Source: Cylindrotheca closterium
Lineage: Eukaryota > Bacillariophyta > Bacillariophyceae > Bacillariales > Bacillariaceae
Length of the DNA stretch: 64,000 nucleotides
NCBI GenBank assembly: GCA_933822405.4
Contig: CAKOGP040002169.1
Span: 121,058 to 185,057, forward strand
Reading direction: 5' to 3'
This document shows positions 9,981 to 20,245 of the stretch, piece by piece. The position numbers and the translations under genes are program-made. The notes under the pieces were generated by a model. The model was not told the origin of the DNA and did not search any database. It saw only the letters and a list, made by a program, of their open reading frames with translations. How positions within the stretch are numbered: position 1 is the stretch's first letter; the number at the start of each line of letters is the position of its first letter.

Positions 9981-11612
9981 TTACTCTGTGGCAACAAACA
10001 TCTCCACGTCGTCACCAAAACAATACTTCAGTAGGAATCCCATACCATATGCCGAGAGTACACAGATTAGCAATACAATGACGGTTTCAATACCCACCGT
10101 CATAGGGTGGGATCCCAAAAAGGTGCTTTTCCAGGCTCCTAGAGACCACATAATGATTGCCGTTATGGAAACAATCAAACTCGAGGGTGAAATGGTTCGC
10201 CCACTCTCTCCCTTGGCAACATGCGAGGATGGTGCTATCCAGATCGGTAAGAATAGCCACAATAAACTTGGGAGAATGGCAAACATAGCAAAACCGATCA
10301 TCATAAATGTTCCTTCTCGTTGACTTTCCTTGACGACGATGTCCACATTGGCTTGCTCTGGACTGAGCTCATATTCGAGCTGAGCGAGCTGACCATACGA
10401 TGGAAAGTTCCTCCAAGAGTTGAAAGCCTGAAGTGACCGGCTGCTTCGCATAGAATCAGACGGATGTTCTTGGTCTAGCTGTTGTTCCGCTTCCTCGGAT
10501 CCGGCACATAGCGAGTCTCCCACCAATGCATTCACAAACAAATCCGGGTACCCCTCCAGGGTATCCGCCAGACTCATGGCATCAATCTTGAGTACCCCCC
10601 GCGCCAATAGCATATCAATCAGCTTGGCCTTGGCATCCCCCGTGGAATCCTCCAAAATCTTTCGTTCCTTGGCTCGGTCCAACGCATGACTCGAGGATAC
10701 GACGTAGGAAGTCCAAATGTGGCCAATCGCCACGCACAAGGAATCCGCAAAGCAGGCCGAAGCACTCAAGCAAAAGACCGCCAACCGGACTTCCCAAGTC
10801 GTATGAAGATTCAATACACCGAGTGCACAAAAGGCCGAGGCAATTCCGGATCCAGTCAGGGTACCATCAATGGCACCATAGCAAAAGGATCGACGCAGCT
10901 GTTCCTGTCGTAAAAGTTCCAGGAATGGTGTACACAAGCAGCAACACTTTTCGCACCACGATTTCTTATTTGAATCATTGTCGTCGTCGTCTTCGCGATG
11001 ATTGTAATCAGGATTGCCATAATGAAAATCATGTTGCTGATGATGTTGTTGCATTTGTTCTAGCTCATCAAATTTTTGTGGTTGTGCTTGTGGTAGTTGT
11101 GCTTGTGGTGGTGGTTGTGGAATGGCTCCATACCCTGCAGTGATGGCGGCCCCTGCGGACTGATAATCTTCCGGAAATAGAAGTGTTCCAGTTCCAACAC
11201 CAGCTTGAGAAGGATGTGATGTAAGAGTGTTGGATCTTTGTGCTGATGGCCATGGTGTGGAAGAAGTACTTGCTCCCACAATGCTATTGTCGGACGAATC
11301 GCCACTTGTAGCAAGTTCGGTTATGGTGGCTGGCAATTGTTCTTGTGGTGGCAGTGGCGGAAGAGATTGCTGTTGTTGTTGTTGTTGTTGTTGTTGATGT
11401 TGATGTTGTTGTTGACTAGCAGCAGTACCTTTTGTATTACTGTTGATTGGTTCAATGTCACTGGCAACCTTCAACTTTCCTTCGGCCAAACTTTGTTCGT
11501 GATATTGCATGACAATCATTTGTTCAATCTTTTGTTGAAACTCCCGCTCTTGTTGTGATCCCGTGCGCAGGTGTGCCGTTGGCGGAGGTTCAATGGAAAC
11601 TGGAGTGGACAT
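9981..11612 (-). CDS. VIT/CCC1-family transporter-like protein with poly-Q N-terminus
   Basis: A single open frame of 543 residues. I chose the ATG at 11612 because the upstream in-frame extension is low-complexity and unlike a protein. Residues of about 1-220 are disordered, with a poly-Gln run (CAA repeat, about 66-80) and PQPPPQAQ. Then come a Cys-rich WCEKCCCLC motif and a membrane domain of VIT/CCC1 type: YGAIDGTLTGSGIASAF (about 245), a second helix, a cytosolic insert with Glu/Asp-rich helices, and three C-terminal helices at about 431-455, 472-493 and 503-528. VIT/CCC1 proteins load iron or manganese into vacuoles by proton exchange. The substrate is not provable here, the family match is moderate, and the insert is longer than usual. 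The CCCLC cluster could be a palmitoylation or metal site. Confidence 0.7.
   Translation of the reverse strand: MSTPVSIEPPPTAHLRTGSQQEREFQQKIEQMIVMQYHEQSLAEGKLKVASDIEPINSNTKGTAASQQQHQHQQQQQQQQQQSLPPLPPQEQLPATITELATSGDSSDNSIVGASTSSTPWPSAQRSNTLTSHPSQAGVGTGTLLFPEDYQSAGAAITAGYGAIPQPPPQAQLPQAQPQKFDELEQMQQHHQQHDFHYGNPDYNHREDDDDNDSNKKSWCEKCCCLCTPFLELLRQEQLRRSFCYGAIDGTLTGSGIASAFCALGVLNLHTTWEVRLAVFCLSASACFADSLCVAIGHIWTSYVVSSSHALDRAKERKILEDSTGDAKAKLIDMLLARGVLKIDAMSLADTLEGYPDLFVNALVGDSLCAGSEEAEQQLDQEHPSDSMRSSRSLQAFNSWRNFPSYGQLAQLEYELSPEQANVDIVVKESQREGTFMMIGFAMFAILPSLLWLFLPIWIAPSSHVAKGESGRTISPSSLIVSITAIIMWSLGAWKSTFLGSHPMTVGIETVIVLLICVLSAYGMGFLLKYCFGDDVEMFVATE
11371..11413. repeat. CAA/TTG trinucleotide repeat coding poly-Gln
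   Basis: A near-perfect (TTG)n run on the plus strand, with a few TGA TGT interruptions, lies inside the VIT-like gene and encodes about 15 Gln/His residues. Its length is likely to vary between alleles. Confidence 0.85.
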
Positions 11613-12195
11613 GATGAATGATGAATGATGAATGATGAATGGACAATTGGATTTGATCTCAAGAGTTCTGACCAGAAACTTCTCGATATATTGCAAACAG
11701 TCGAGCGAGGAGTTCAGACAAAGAAGTTTGGCTTTCTTTCTGCTTCAGATAGACTACAATCACTGCTCTCTGTAAACTCTATTGTAATAAGAATCTTGTA
11801 TCACTTTTGGATACAGATGTAGTTGCCCGTTGATGTTGTTGATGGATGACAATAATTTTATATTTCGTTATGATGCGAGATGCGAGAGTGCGTTTCACTA
11901 TACCGGTACGGTACTGTAGCTAGATCCGGCGGATATTACTTGTACGAGGTTTTTTGTACTCATTCATACACGTGGCTTTTCGCGAAAGTACGTCAGCTGC
12001 ACGACACCACCCATCATCAGCCCATCAGTAATCAACAACAAAACGAAAGACAGCTCAGATCCCCCACACATAACCCGAACAACAACAAAAAATCGGTTGT
12101 CATCTGACACATACTATACCGGATAATAGGTGTACCAATTGATTGACAGAACAACAAGGTCATCAACAATTTCACCCGCCCTTCGATATAAATAT
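11613..12195. other. divergent promoter region
   Basis: Lies between the starts of the VIT-like gene (minus) and the seryl-tRNA synthetase (plus). It has an atgaatgatga repeat at 11611-11639, ATACCGGTACGGTAC near 11901, ATACCGG near 12116 and AAC-rich runs at 12030-12090. Nothing coding is supported. Confidence 0.5.
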
Positions 12196-13857
12196 ATGAG
12201 AATTCGAGTATCCATCCTAGTCATGGCCTCTTTGGCAGGCTGCTTCACCAAACATGCTGCCGCATGGACAACCACATCACGGACCACCACTAGGGCAGCA
12301 GCAGCAGTCATTCGTCAACAAAGTGGACAATCTATGTTGTTCTCTTCTACCACCACTGATGAAGAGACAACACAACCAACAGTAAAAAACAACAACAACA
12401 ACAACAACAACCGTATTTCACGACAAGATTTCAGCATGGATGTCAAAACCATTGTCGGACAAACGGATATGGTCTTGTCTCATTTAAAGTCTCGTCGAGC
12501 TTCTGACGAAACTATCGAAGCGGCCAATACCATTGCGTCCCTGCAATCCAAACGTGTCGCTCTGATTCAAGAACGAGATGATTTTTTGAACCAACGCAAG
12601 GAAGCTAGTGCCAAGGTCGGTATGCTCATGCGCAACAAAGACGAAGCAGATCCCAAGCAAGTTGAAGAACAAAAGGAAATATCTGCCAAGGCTGCAGAAG
12701 GAGCTGAAAAGGCAGAAACAGCGTTGGAAGAAATTCAATCAACCATGGATACCATGTTGGCGGGAATTCCCAACTTGTTGGACGACAATGTTCCCGATGG
12801 CAAGGATGAAAACGAAAATGAAGAAGTTTCCAAATGGGGAGACATCCAAGCACTTCCTACCAAATTAGGTTGGGACAGCGACTTTGAACCCAAATGGCAC
12901 GACGACGTTGCCTCGGGACTTGGCAGTTATCAGGCGGAAGCTGCTGTCCAAATGAGTGGTGCACGCTTTGTGGCTCTCAGTGGTCAAATTGCTCGATTGG
13001 AACGGGCCATTGCCATGTTCTTTTTGGATTTGCACACTACCGAGCATGGGTACACGGAAGTAAATGTTCCCTTTATTGTCGGAAGTTCTGCCTTGGAGGG
13101 AACCTCTCAACTCCCAAAGTTTCAAGAAGATCTGTTTGCCATTACACCCGAGTCTCATACTTGCAACGGAGAGAATGCCTTTCTCATTCCAACTGCGGAA
13201 GTCCCATTGACCAACATGCACGCCAATAGCATTCTAGAAGAATCACAGCTGCCCATTTCCTACGTCGCATGGACTCCTTGTTTCCGGGCCGAAGCTGGAA
13301 GTTACGGCCGGGATACCAAGGGTTTGATTCGTACCCATCAATTCCAAAAGGTGGAACTGGTCAAAATTACGTCGGCCGCCAACTCGGACCAAGAACACGA
13401 AACCTTGACCTCCCACGCCGAAGCTTGTCTGAAAGCCTTGGAATTGCCCTACCGCAAGGTTCGGCTGTGTTCGGGTGATATTGGATTCGCGGCTCGACAA
13501 TGTTACGATTTGGAGGTCTGGCTTCCTGGAGCACAAGAATATCGTGAAATTTCATCCTGTAGTAACACTGGTGATTTCCAGGCACGACGCATGGCCTTGC
13601 GTTATCGACCCGAAGCTCCTCCAGAAGATCCAAACAATAATGATGCTGCTGCTGCTGCCAAAGGAGGAAAGAAGAAGAAACAAAAGAAACCCAAGCCAGA
13701 GCTTTGCCACACAATCAATGGCAGTGGTCTTGCTGTGGGACGAACTTTGGTGGCCGTCCTTGAGAATTACCAACGCCCTGATGGAAGCGTACTCATTCCC
13801 GAAGTTCTTAGACCGTACATGGGTGGTAAGGAAGTCATTGAGGTTCCTTCTAAATAA
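12196..13857 (+). CDS. SARS: organellar seryl-tRNA synthetase
   Basis: 553 residues from the ATG at 12196; the upstream open frame has no ATG. After a hydrophobic N-terminus ending in KHAAAW (about residues 1-24) and a Ser/Thr/Arg-rich stretch comes the coiled-coil tRNA-binding arm (about 80-190), containing the SerRS motif VGMLMRNKDE. The class II catalytic core follows: motif 2 FRAEAGSYGRDTKGLIRTHQF (about 362-382, YGRD matching the YGKD/AGRDT type) and motif 3 with GSGLAVGRTLVA (about 508). It charges tRNA-Ser with serine. The bacterial-type core plus leader means it acts in plastid or mitochondrion, perhaps both. The predicted cleavage site AAA-W is a variant of the diatom ASAFAP motif with Trp instead of Phe. 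A Lys-rich insert (AAAAAKGGKKKKQKKPK, about 481-497) sits between motifs 2 and 3, and an Asn run lies near 79-86. Confidence 0.93.
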   Translation: MRIRVSILVMASLAGCFTKHAAAWTTTSRTTTRAAAAVIRQQSGQSMLFSSTTTDEETTQPTVKNNNNNNNNRISRQDFSMDVKTIVGQTDMVLSHLKSRRASDETIEAANTIASLQSKRVALIQERDDFLNQRKEASAKVGMLMRNKDEADPKQVEEQKEISAKAAEGAEKAETALEEIQSTMDTMLAGIPNLLDDNVPDGKDENENEEVSKWGDIQALPTKLGWDSDFEPKWHDDVASGLGSYQAEAAVQMSGARFVALSGQIARLERAIAMFFLDLHTTEHGYTEVNVPFIVGSSALEGTSQLPKFQEDLFAITPESHTCNGENAFLIPTAEVPLTNMHANSILEESQLPISYVAWTPCFRAEAGSYGRDTKGLIRTHQFQKVELVKITSAANSDQEHETLTSHAEACLKALELPYRKVRLCSGDIGFAARQCYDLEVWLPGAQEYREISSCSNTGDFQARRMALRYRPEAPPEDPNNNDAAAAAKGGKKKKQKKPKPELCHTINGSGLAVGRTLVAVLENYQRPDGSVLIPEVLRPYMGGKEVIEVPSK

Positions 13858-14108
13858 ATATATTAGTATTAATTTTTACATTTTTACTACAATTGTACAA
13901 GGGGAAAGGATGTTGCTGTACTTCTAATTGTATTAATAGTCATTGCTGCCGAAAGATGTGTAGGTGTGTACCGTCATGTGCATCTTGCTTGGCATTTTGT
14001 TATCATTGTCGTTGAATATTTTGCTCTAGCCAAAGCCAGATTGATTCGCTTGTTGGAATGCTTTTCCATCTAGCTTATAGGCACCGAAGCCTTCTGTGCC
14101 TATTTCAA

Positions 14109-14528
14109 TCAATTATTCATGGTGTTTATGATGGACGCTACGACTCCAGCAATACCACCATCCCCAGCGTTGGCCAATACGAAGAAATTAAAGGCAATCA
14201 AGCCAAAACCCACGAATGTAAGGGTGGTGGCATCGATATCATTCACCAGATCCACTCGAACCTCTCGGGGTGGACCTGCATCCTTTTCTTTGCTTCTTCG
14301 AATTTCATCTTCCGAGTATCCCAACGCACGTAAGCGGTCTTCGTCACTGCTACTGTTGTTGTTGTTGCTATTGTTGTCATCCGAAAGGAACAGTGGAGAG
14401 TGCTGCTGCTGCTGTGGACGAGATACTATGCTCACTGGAACCTTGGTATTCGAAGGAGTGACAAAGGCATTTCCGTAGAACTGACAGACTGATAGAACTA
14501 GTATCGTGAGGAAGGATTTGATCATCAT
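14109..14528 (-). CDS. small plastid-targeted membrane protein, function unknown
   Basis: 139 residues. The N-terminus is a signal peptide (MIKSFLTILVLSVCQFYGNA) followed at once by FVTPSNTKVP, a good ASAFAP-type site, so plastid import is predicted. After a Ser/Asn-rich linker there is an acidic/basic helix (EDRLRALGYSEDEIRRSKEK), a short soluble stretch (REVRVDLVNDIDATT), and one C-terminal membrane helix (LTFVGFGLIAFNFFVLANAG). The mature form would be about 115 residues with one membrane span, in thylakoid or envelope. I do not recognise a family. The Asn run is coded by a microsatellite-like stretch at 14350-14375. Confidence 0.72.
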   Translation of the reverse strand: MMIKSFLTILVLSVCQFYGNAFVTPSNTKVPVSIVSRPQQQQHSPLFLSDDNNSNNNNSSSDEDRLRALGYSEDEIRRSKEKDAGPPREVRVDLVNDIDATTLTFVGFGLIAFNFFVLANAGDGGIAGVVASIINTMNN

Positions 14529-14948
14529 ATCTGTTTTCTTTAGTGGTCTTTGTTTGGCTTTTTACCTGTGATCGGGAAAGGGTACGAGAATTTTCGTGTT
14601 GTGAGTTTTGGAATGAATGAAGTTGAATGACGTACCGGTATCTTTGACCCCAAACCTTAATTATATTCCCCCTTTATAATCTGTCCCCCATTTATCATTC
14701 AAATTTTTGGAATGTTCTTGCAAATCAGACCCGTCAGTTGAGTGCAACAACAATGGGAAGGCGTTTCACTCAAGATAGAACAAGTGCCCTGCAACGATGT
14801 TCGTTCAAAAAATTACGTTTCTGGGATTACTGCGGTGGCATTCATTCTATAAAAGATTTCCGTTCCCAACTCCAAAGCGCATCCTCATAGACCGTTGTTG
14901 TATCATCTTGAGAAAAAAGAGTGATATTATACAAGCACTGACTGTATT
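14529..14948. other. divergent promoter region
   Basis: Promoter space between the minus-strand plastid membrane protein and the plus-strand gene that follows. GTACCGGTA occurs near 14633. No coding sequence is supported. Confidence 0.5.
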
Positions 14949-15635
14949 ATGACTGCGACTGTTGCAAGCTGTGATTCTTCCTTCTCCATGACAAGTGATC
15001 CACAGCATCGGCATCATCACCGACATTCCAATAGTTTTTCAAGCTTGGCAAGTTCCTACTCAGCAACTGACGTCGAATCGTTGTACGACGAGTTTGAGCG
15101 AGCCAACACGCAACAGTTATTGTTGCGCCCATTGGCCATTCTAGCCACTTCGTCACCGGAAATCAATCTTTTGACAAGGCAAAGCTTCCCGCAGCAACAA
15201 CTACATGCGCAACATCATCGACAGGGTAGTCTCTCATCCCAATCATCTTTGTCCACATGTTCCAGTCACCAGGGGCCGCCCATGTTGCCCACAAACTTGT
15301 TCTTGCCTGATTTTGCTTTGGAGGCGAGTCCTACAGATACTGAATTCAGGAGATTGCAGCCAAGATTGCTTCCACCCGAAGATTCGGACGAGGACACTGA
15401 GAACCAGCACTACCACCACAATCAGCGTAGCGTCTCGTTTTCCAAACGGAAGAGTGGTCCCAATCATCGTGTGCGAAAGTCGCGACTATCGCAGCGAAAG
15501 GGACCAACGCACCGTCGGATATCCTTTGATAGTCTTCCGACTTTGGAGGAAATGGAAGGGGAGTTCCTCCGAGCCTGCTCGGTGCAATCCAATAGGAAGA
15601 GTCTCAAAGGTCGAAAAAGTGATTTCTGTTCATGA
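14949..15635 (+). CDS. hypothetical Ser/His/Gln-rich protein
   Basis: 228 residues in one exon. I do not recognise a domain. The protein is rich in Ser, Gln and His (QHRHHHRHSNSFSSLASSYS near the start). It has a basic patch (KRKSGPNHRVRKSRLSQRKG, about 165-185) that could be a nuclear localisation signal. A short conserved-looking C-terminus follows (RRISFDSLPTLEEMEGEFLR, where RRISF resembles a basophilic kinase site). There is no signal peptide or membrane helix. Codon choice and the uninterrupted frame support a real gene; the role is unknown. Confidence 0.6.
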   Translation: MTATVASCDSSFSMTSDPQHRHHHRHSNSFSSLASSYSATDVESLYDEFERANTQQLLLRPLAILATSSPEINLLTRQSFPQQQLHAQHHRQGSLSSQSSLSTCSSHQGPPMLPTNLFLPDFALEASPTDTEFRRLQPRLLPPEDSDEDTENQHYHHNQRSVSFSKRKSGPNHRVRKSRLSQRKGPTHRRISFDSLPTLEEMEGEFLRACSVQSNRKSLKGRKSDFCS

Positions 15636-15779
15636 AACGGAAATGAAGCTACTCTATCATTCTTCCTTGAATGACGTGTCTCTACATCTGAATTTGGTTC
15701 CTATTCTTCTCTATATAATGATAACGATATAAAGCTATTGATTGATTGATTTATTCATCCAGGAATAATCTCTCGTAGC

Positions 15780-17164
15780 CTATGGATTTGGTTTCCACAA
15801 GGTACCATCCTCGAATTTGTCCCGGCCCTCGTGGCAAAAACAAAAGGATTTTTCGCAACCAATAAATGCCATGGGATCTTGTTGCTTTACCAAACGAACA
15901 ATTGCATTCCAGACATTCACCAAATCTTGATGAACTTCATTTAGCTCTAAATCTCGTTCCTCTTCAGTTTCCCCCAAGTCGTATTCCCAAATTTTGGCTT
16001 CTCCCGACTCCGAGTTGAGGTAGAATAGCTGCAGAAATCTCAAGTCCATGCCTTTGGGTTGTGACTTTCCTCCTCCTTTTTCTCGCAAAAGGAGGGCGTA
16101 TATCTTTAGCTGATAAAAGGCCTCCTCTACAATCCTTTCGTTGGTGGTTCGAGAGTACTTGAGGTTGGGAGCCTTGCCCGTTTTCTGAAATTAGATTGGA
16201 GAAGGAAGGGAGTGGTGTCAGAATCATCCAATCAACCAATCAATCATCATGCGTACAATACATTCCACCATTCATTCCGTTTGAAAAAGCAGACAAATGC
16301 CAAAGTATGAAAGGAAAGACGAATACACTGTACAGATGTACTCACATAATCCACAATCCTCAAGACAACTTGATTCGTTTCCGGCAATCGGACCATATCT
16401 ATGCGATCGACAATGCCTCGGACGTAAAAGGTATCACTTTTTTTGATATTGACACTCGGATCATGAGATGGAGAAGTGATACCCAACGATGGATCGAGTG
16501 CCAAGTGGGAATGCAACCATATTTCACGCCGCAATGGATTCGGCCTCACAATGCCTCTGGGGTCTTCTACCTTGTAATAGTTCTGGAGTAGTTCTAGAGC
16601 CGACTCTCCCCATTCCTTTTCAGCTTGAATGTCCCTTTCTCCTTCCTCATCATCAAACAAGTCCTTGTAATCCTTGCCGAACCGCGATTCTCCCCAACTC
16701 TTTCGCAACAAGTTTTGAAGATTCTCCAAATTGCGATCTTCTGGTTCCAAATCAAAGACCTTTTCCAAGGCTTCGTGACACATGGAACCTTTGGCAAGTG
16801 CTGTAGTTTTTGGTTGTCTGATCTTGTATAGATACTGAAGCAAAAAGCTTTGCGGACAATTCTTGAACTGAAGTACCGCACTGGGTGACAATGCCTTGGG
16901 AAGTGGGATTTCACCAAGTTGCTCTGGATGTAGCAATACTTCTGGAATCCCTTCTTGCTCCACTGAAGTAGCAGCAAGAGTCCTGCGATTGGACGAAGAA
17001 AAGGAAAGTCGCTGGAAGGCACTGCTGGTGACACTACTACTTCTCATGCTCTGACTGCTGCGGACAGAGACAGGAGAAGAAAATCCAAGGACGCTTGCCG
17101 GAAAATAAGCAAGCGAGAACCGAAAGATTGCCATTGCGCAGATTCGTTTTCGTTTCATAGACAC
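15780..17164 (-). CDS. plastid-targeted PD-(D/E)XK (RecB/AddB/Cas4-like) nuclease
   Basis: Two exons (17164-16346 and 16184-15780) encode 407 residues. The N-terminus carries a hydrophobic leader ending PASVLGFSSPVS, an ASAFAP-type plastid signal. The nuclease domain has the RecB-family order: a Cys near the start of the fold (FKNCPQSFLLQYLY, about 98-110), GSMCHEALEKVF (His of motif I, about 123-134), VRGIVDRID (Asp of motif II, about 246) and, spliced across the intron, RIVDYKTGK (motif III Asp and Lys, about 270). A C-terminal cluster CEKSFCFC (about 379-386), with the early Cys, could hold the iron-sulfur cluster known in AddB and Cas4, although the spacing C-x4-C-x-C differs. The family cuts DNA ends during repair or recombination, so a role in plastid DNA maintenance is plausible. 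There is no helicase domain and no CRISPR context. Confidence 0.82.
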
Positions 17165-17474
17165 TATTGGGATGCTGCTTATTGCATGAATCAGATGGAA
17201 ACTCCCAGCAAGATTGTCTCCAATACCACAGGAATCTGATGTGGCAGTCGACAGGCGCAGCTAGATCATGAATTCGGTTGTGTTTCATTTGATGCCAAAG
17301 TCGACCCATCCGATCCATTTTTGAGATTTCGGAGGCGGGCAGGCGTCCTGTCCCGTCTCGCAAAAGTTCAAATTCTAAAGCAACGGACATCATCCCCAAA
17401 AGCAGACCGTCGTCTCTGGAACAAACCAAACAAAACTGCAATCCACTTGATTGTTCCTCGACTGGTGTATCATC
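17165..17474. other. divergent promoter region
   Basis: Shared upstream region of the nuclease (minus) and the following plus-strand gene; nothing else seen. Confidence 0.45.
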
Positions 17475-19516
17475 ATGGCGACACCAATGAACAAAATGAA
17501 GCAACGAGGCTCTCGTAGGAAGCAACCGGAAGAAGGTTCGATGGAATTCTTTGAAGTACCAAGCGGATTTGAATTTTCCAAACCGCCATCGTCATCAACC
17601 AAACGCAGGAGCTATGCTCCTCCACCTTCTACAGGACCTGCATCGGTGCCAAGACAACCAACTGCATCAGAAGCAGCCTTATCCGCCAAGAATATTCGGT
17701 TTGCAAAAGAACTTGTGAGTCTCTCTGGATTTATTTTAGTTGCAATCAATGTCATTGCTTTTGTCAAAATCTGACAGAAAATTTTATGTTTCTTTTCCTT
17801 GCTTTCAACTATTTTTCAAGAGCGATTTGCGAGTCCGTCATCGTGAAGAGTGCCAGAAGAGCGCTCGATTGACCATGGAAAATGTAAGGCAACGAATTTC
17901 GTTGCATCTACCTGACAATTCCATCCATTTGTGTTGACTCATCTTCGTATATGTTTTGCTTTCGAACCTAGATGAGTTTGGCGTCAAGATGCCGGGAAGC
18001 AATCAGTCATGTTGCCATTCTACAGCGCGAATTGATGATGTACCAGCAACGAGATTGCGAAGCGCTAGCATTGCAACGGCGGCAGACACAAAGAATCGCT
18101 AGTAATTTATCAGAACGGATGCAATTTGATATCAATGACAGGGATGCTCTTCCCATTCCACCAAAGAAATCAGTGTCCCCAATGCCTGTGTCATTGAGTC
18201 AGCCTCGAATCATTGAACAGACTACGACTTCTTCAACTTCTCCAGAATCGCGCCTGTCATCATCGACTGCTGGCTCTTCCGCAATGGAACTTGCTGTATC
18301 CTCCTCCGACGAAGATACTTTGGAAAACAGTCGAGAGGAGTCCTTCCAATCTTCCTTTGTGTCCACTTCTACGTCTCCGGATGTCTCTCACAATGACAGT
18401 AACAGCAGCTACGTATTGACTCCATCACCAAACTCTCAGTATTCAACGCCAAACAAGAGGGACACACCTCTCCACACTTCACCAACTCGCCATGATGTCA
18501 ACAGTCCGATGCAACACCTACGATTGTCAAATTCCACCTCCCCAGCTCGAATTCCAGTATCACCGACAAAGTCTCCTGGGCGCCGTGATGTTTTCGAAGC
18601 TTCCTTTGCAACCACCTTTCCACGCAACTTTGATGATTCACCAGGAGCAGAGGATGAATCTCAGAGTTCCACCAAGGCCGATGTTTACGACCCTTTTTCG
18701 TCCTTTTCAAGTCCCAATGCAACAGCAACGGTTGTCAAGCACACTCAACTAGGACATACGCAACGAGGGCCCTCGCCTGATTTGCATCAAGTGCTGACAA
18801 AGACACCAAGCAATGACAAACTCGAGAGACCCTCAATTGCAGCGATGGTATCTTGGGAAGACGACGACGTCAGCAGTCCCAGCTCCTTCAGCACACCACC
18901 AAGACGACGGCCAGAAGACGAATCAGATGGAGACGGGGCACCAAAGCCTCCTGTCAAGACTCCATCTGCTGAAGTGCGAGCCAAATATGATAATGCAATG
19001 AGAGTTCCTTCCACACCGCCCAGATGTCGCTCAGGCGATGAATCAAGTGAAGACGAGCCACCAAAGCCTCCATTGAAAACTCCATCCGCGGAAGCCCGAT
19101 CCAAATATGAGGTTGCGATGCAGCCTAGAGCGGCAACGCCTTTCCATGCTGAACAGAGGGGTCATCGTCCTTCGCCACTGCTACAACGAATTCAGCAAAA
19201 ACGAAAGCAAAAGCAACTGAACCGACAGCAAAGCGAGCCTTCGTCGATATTACCAAAGCCTGATTTTCGTCGATACAGCAGTGCTCCAGAGTCTCGCACT
19301 GTTGCCGATGGAAGCCCACAAACGAATGCTGAGAATCGAGATGACAGAAGCCTAGTCAATGAGGAAACTACCCCTCAAATTGCTTCATCAGTACCCTCGA
19401 GTCGACGTCGCGGCGTAAAACAACCAGTGTCCTATGCTGAGCCTGCCTTAAACACCAAGATTCGAAAGGGACACGTCTTTTTCCAGAAGGATGATGTCAA
19501 TCAACATCATCTGTAG
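17475..19516 (+). CDS. hypothetical Ser/Pro-rich protein with coiled-coil N-terminus and internal repeats
   Basis: Three exons (17475-17714, 17821-17883 and 17972-19516) encode 615 residues; all junctions are phase 0. The part crossing the introns looks most conserved: SAKNIRFAKEL, SDLRVRHREECQKSARLTMEN, MSLASRCREAISHVAILQRE. It forms a continuous amphipathic helix of about 75 residues, probably a coiled coil. The rest is disordered and rich in Ser, Pro and Thr, with many SP/TP sites. It contains two tandem units (about residues 410-490) sharing TPPRxRxxDESxxDxxPKPPxKTPSAExRxKY. The C-terminus is basic (SRRRGVKQPVSYAEP, then TKIRKGHVFFQKDD). I do not recognise a family; the composition suggests a phosphorylated scaffold. 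If exon 2 were skipped the frame would be kept, because it is 63 bases long. Confidence 0.68.
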
Positions 19517-20245
19517 AAGGATATCATCTTGTTCACGCATTTTGAGATCTTCCCGCCGGGCTTCCCACCGGGCTTCCCACCGGGACCAGGGACCCTAACA
19601 CATTCAATACTACGTATCGTACCACTGCATTGGATTTCGAGTGGGTGGTACCGTACCCAGTGCTACCCGTTTACGAGAATGTTCATACGAGTACCGGCAC
19701 GGAACTTCGACAAACACTTGACTGTCGCGCATACAGTGTCCTCCTCCAGCTGCTTCTATAAATAAATGCACCGTCTCGGGGGAATAAATGGCACGATTAT
19801 ATAAAGAATAATGCAACCAAGATCAGAAACGCCGTAAATGACCTTCTCTTTTGTGAATGGAACATAAGGAACACATTCATCGGTTGACCGACAGATTCTG
19901 TCGAAAGTTGGCGTCATTGCCGTTGCCACCTCATTGAAAAGTACTGAAAATCGGTCGTAGAGAACTCGTAGCGGAATTCTGACGTGGCGGCGTCGCCACC
20001 TTCCGCAGGAAACGTGGTCCGAAGTACATGTTGGCCAACGAAAATGCCAATGTTTCTTTCCAAAGGGCATGTTCGATCACCCGCACCGGCACTCACGGGC
20101 TCCGTAACTTGGGCTCCCACACCTTGAGCCTCTTGAGCCTGCTTCGTTTCTGGATCCATTCATGTGTTGTAGTGCAGCATATTTCACTTGTTCATTACGC
20201 TGACAAGAACAACAACAAGAACAACAACAACAGCATTTGAAAAGA
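19517..20245. other. intergenic region upstream of the HSF gene
   Basis: It contains three tandem copies of a 12-base unit (gggcttcccacc, about 19559-19586), a GGTACCGTACC motif near 19648 and an AAC-rich run at 20208-20233 just before the HSF start. Open frames here have no recognisable content. Confidence 0.5.
19559..19586. repeat. short 12-base tandem repeat
   Basis: Two full and one partial copy of gggcttcccacc, about 40 bases after the stop of the preceding gene. It would read PGF-PPGF-PPG if translated but lies in a frame with no gene. Confidence 0.7.

Noticed and set aside
11613..11696. Longer start of the VIT-like protein with 28 extra residues.
   Set aside because: It is built from an atgaatgatga microsatellite and lies in the likely leader.
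15780..17164. Cas4 identity for the nuclease.
   Set aside because: The plastid leader, introns and lack of cas genes or arrays place it in the wider RecB/AddB-like family instead.
19553..19590. Collagen-like PGF-PPG coding repeat.
   Set aside because: Only three short units, after a stop codon, with no open frame of useful length.
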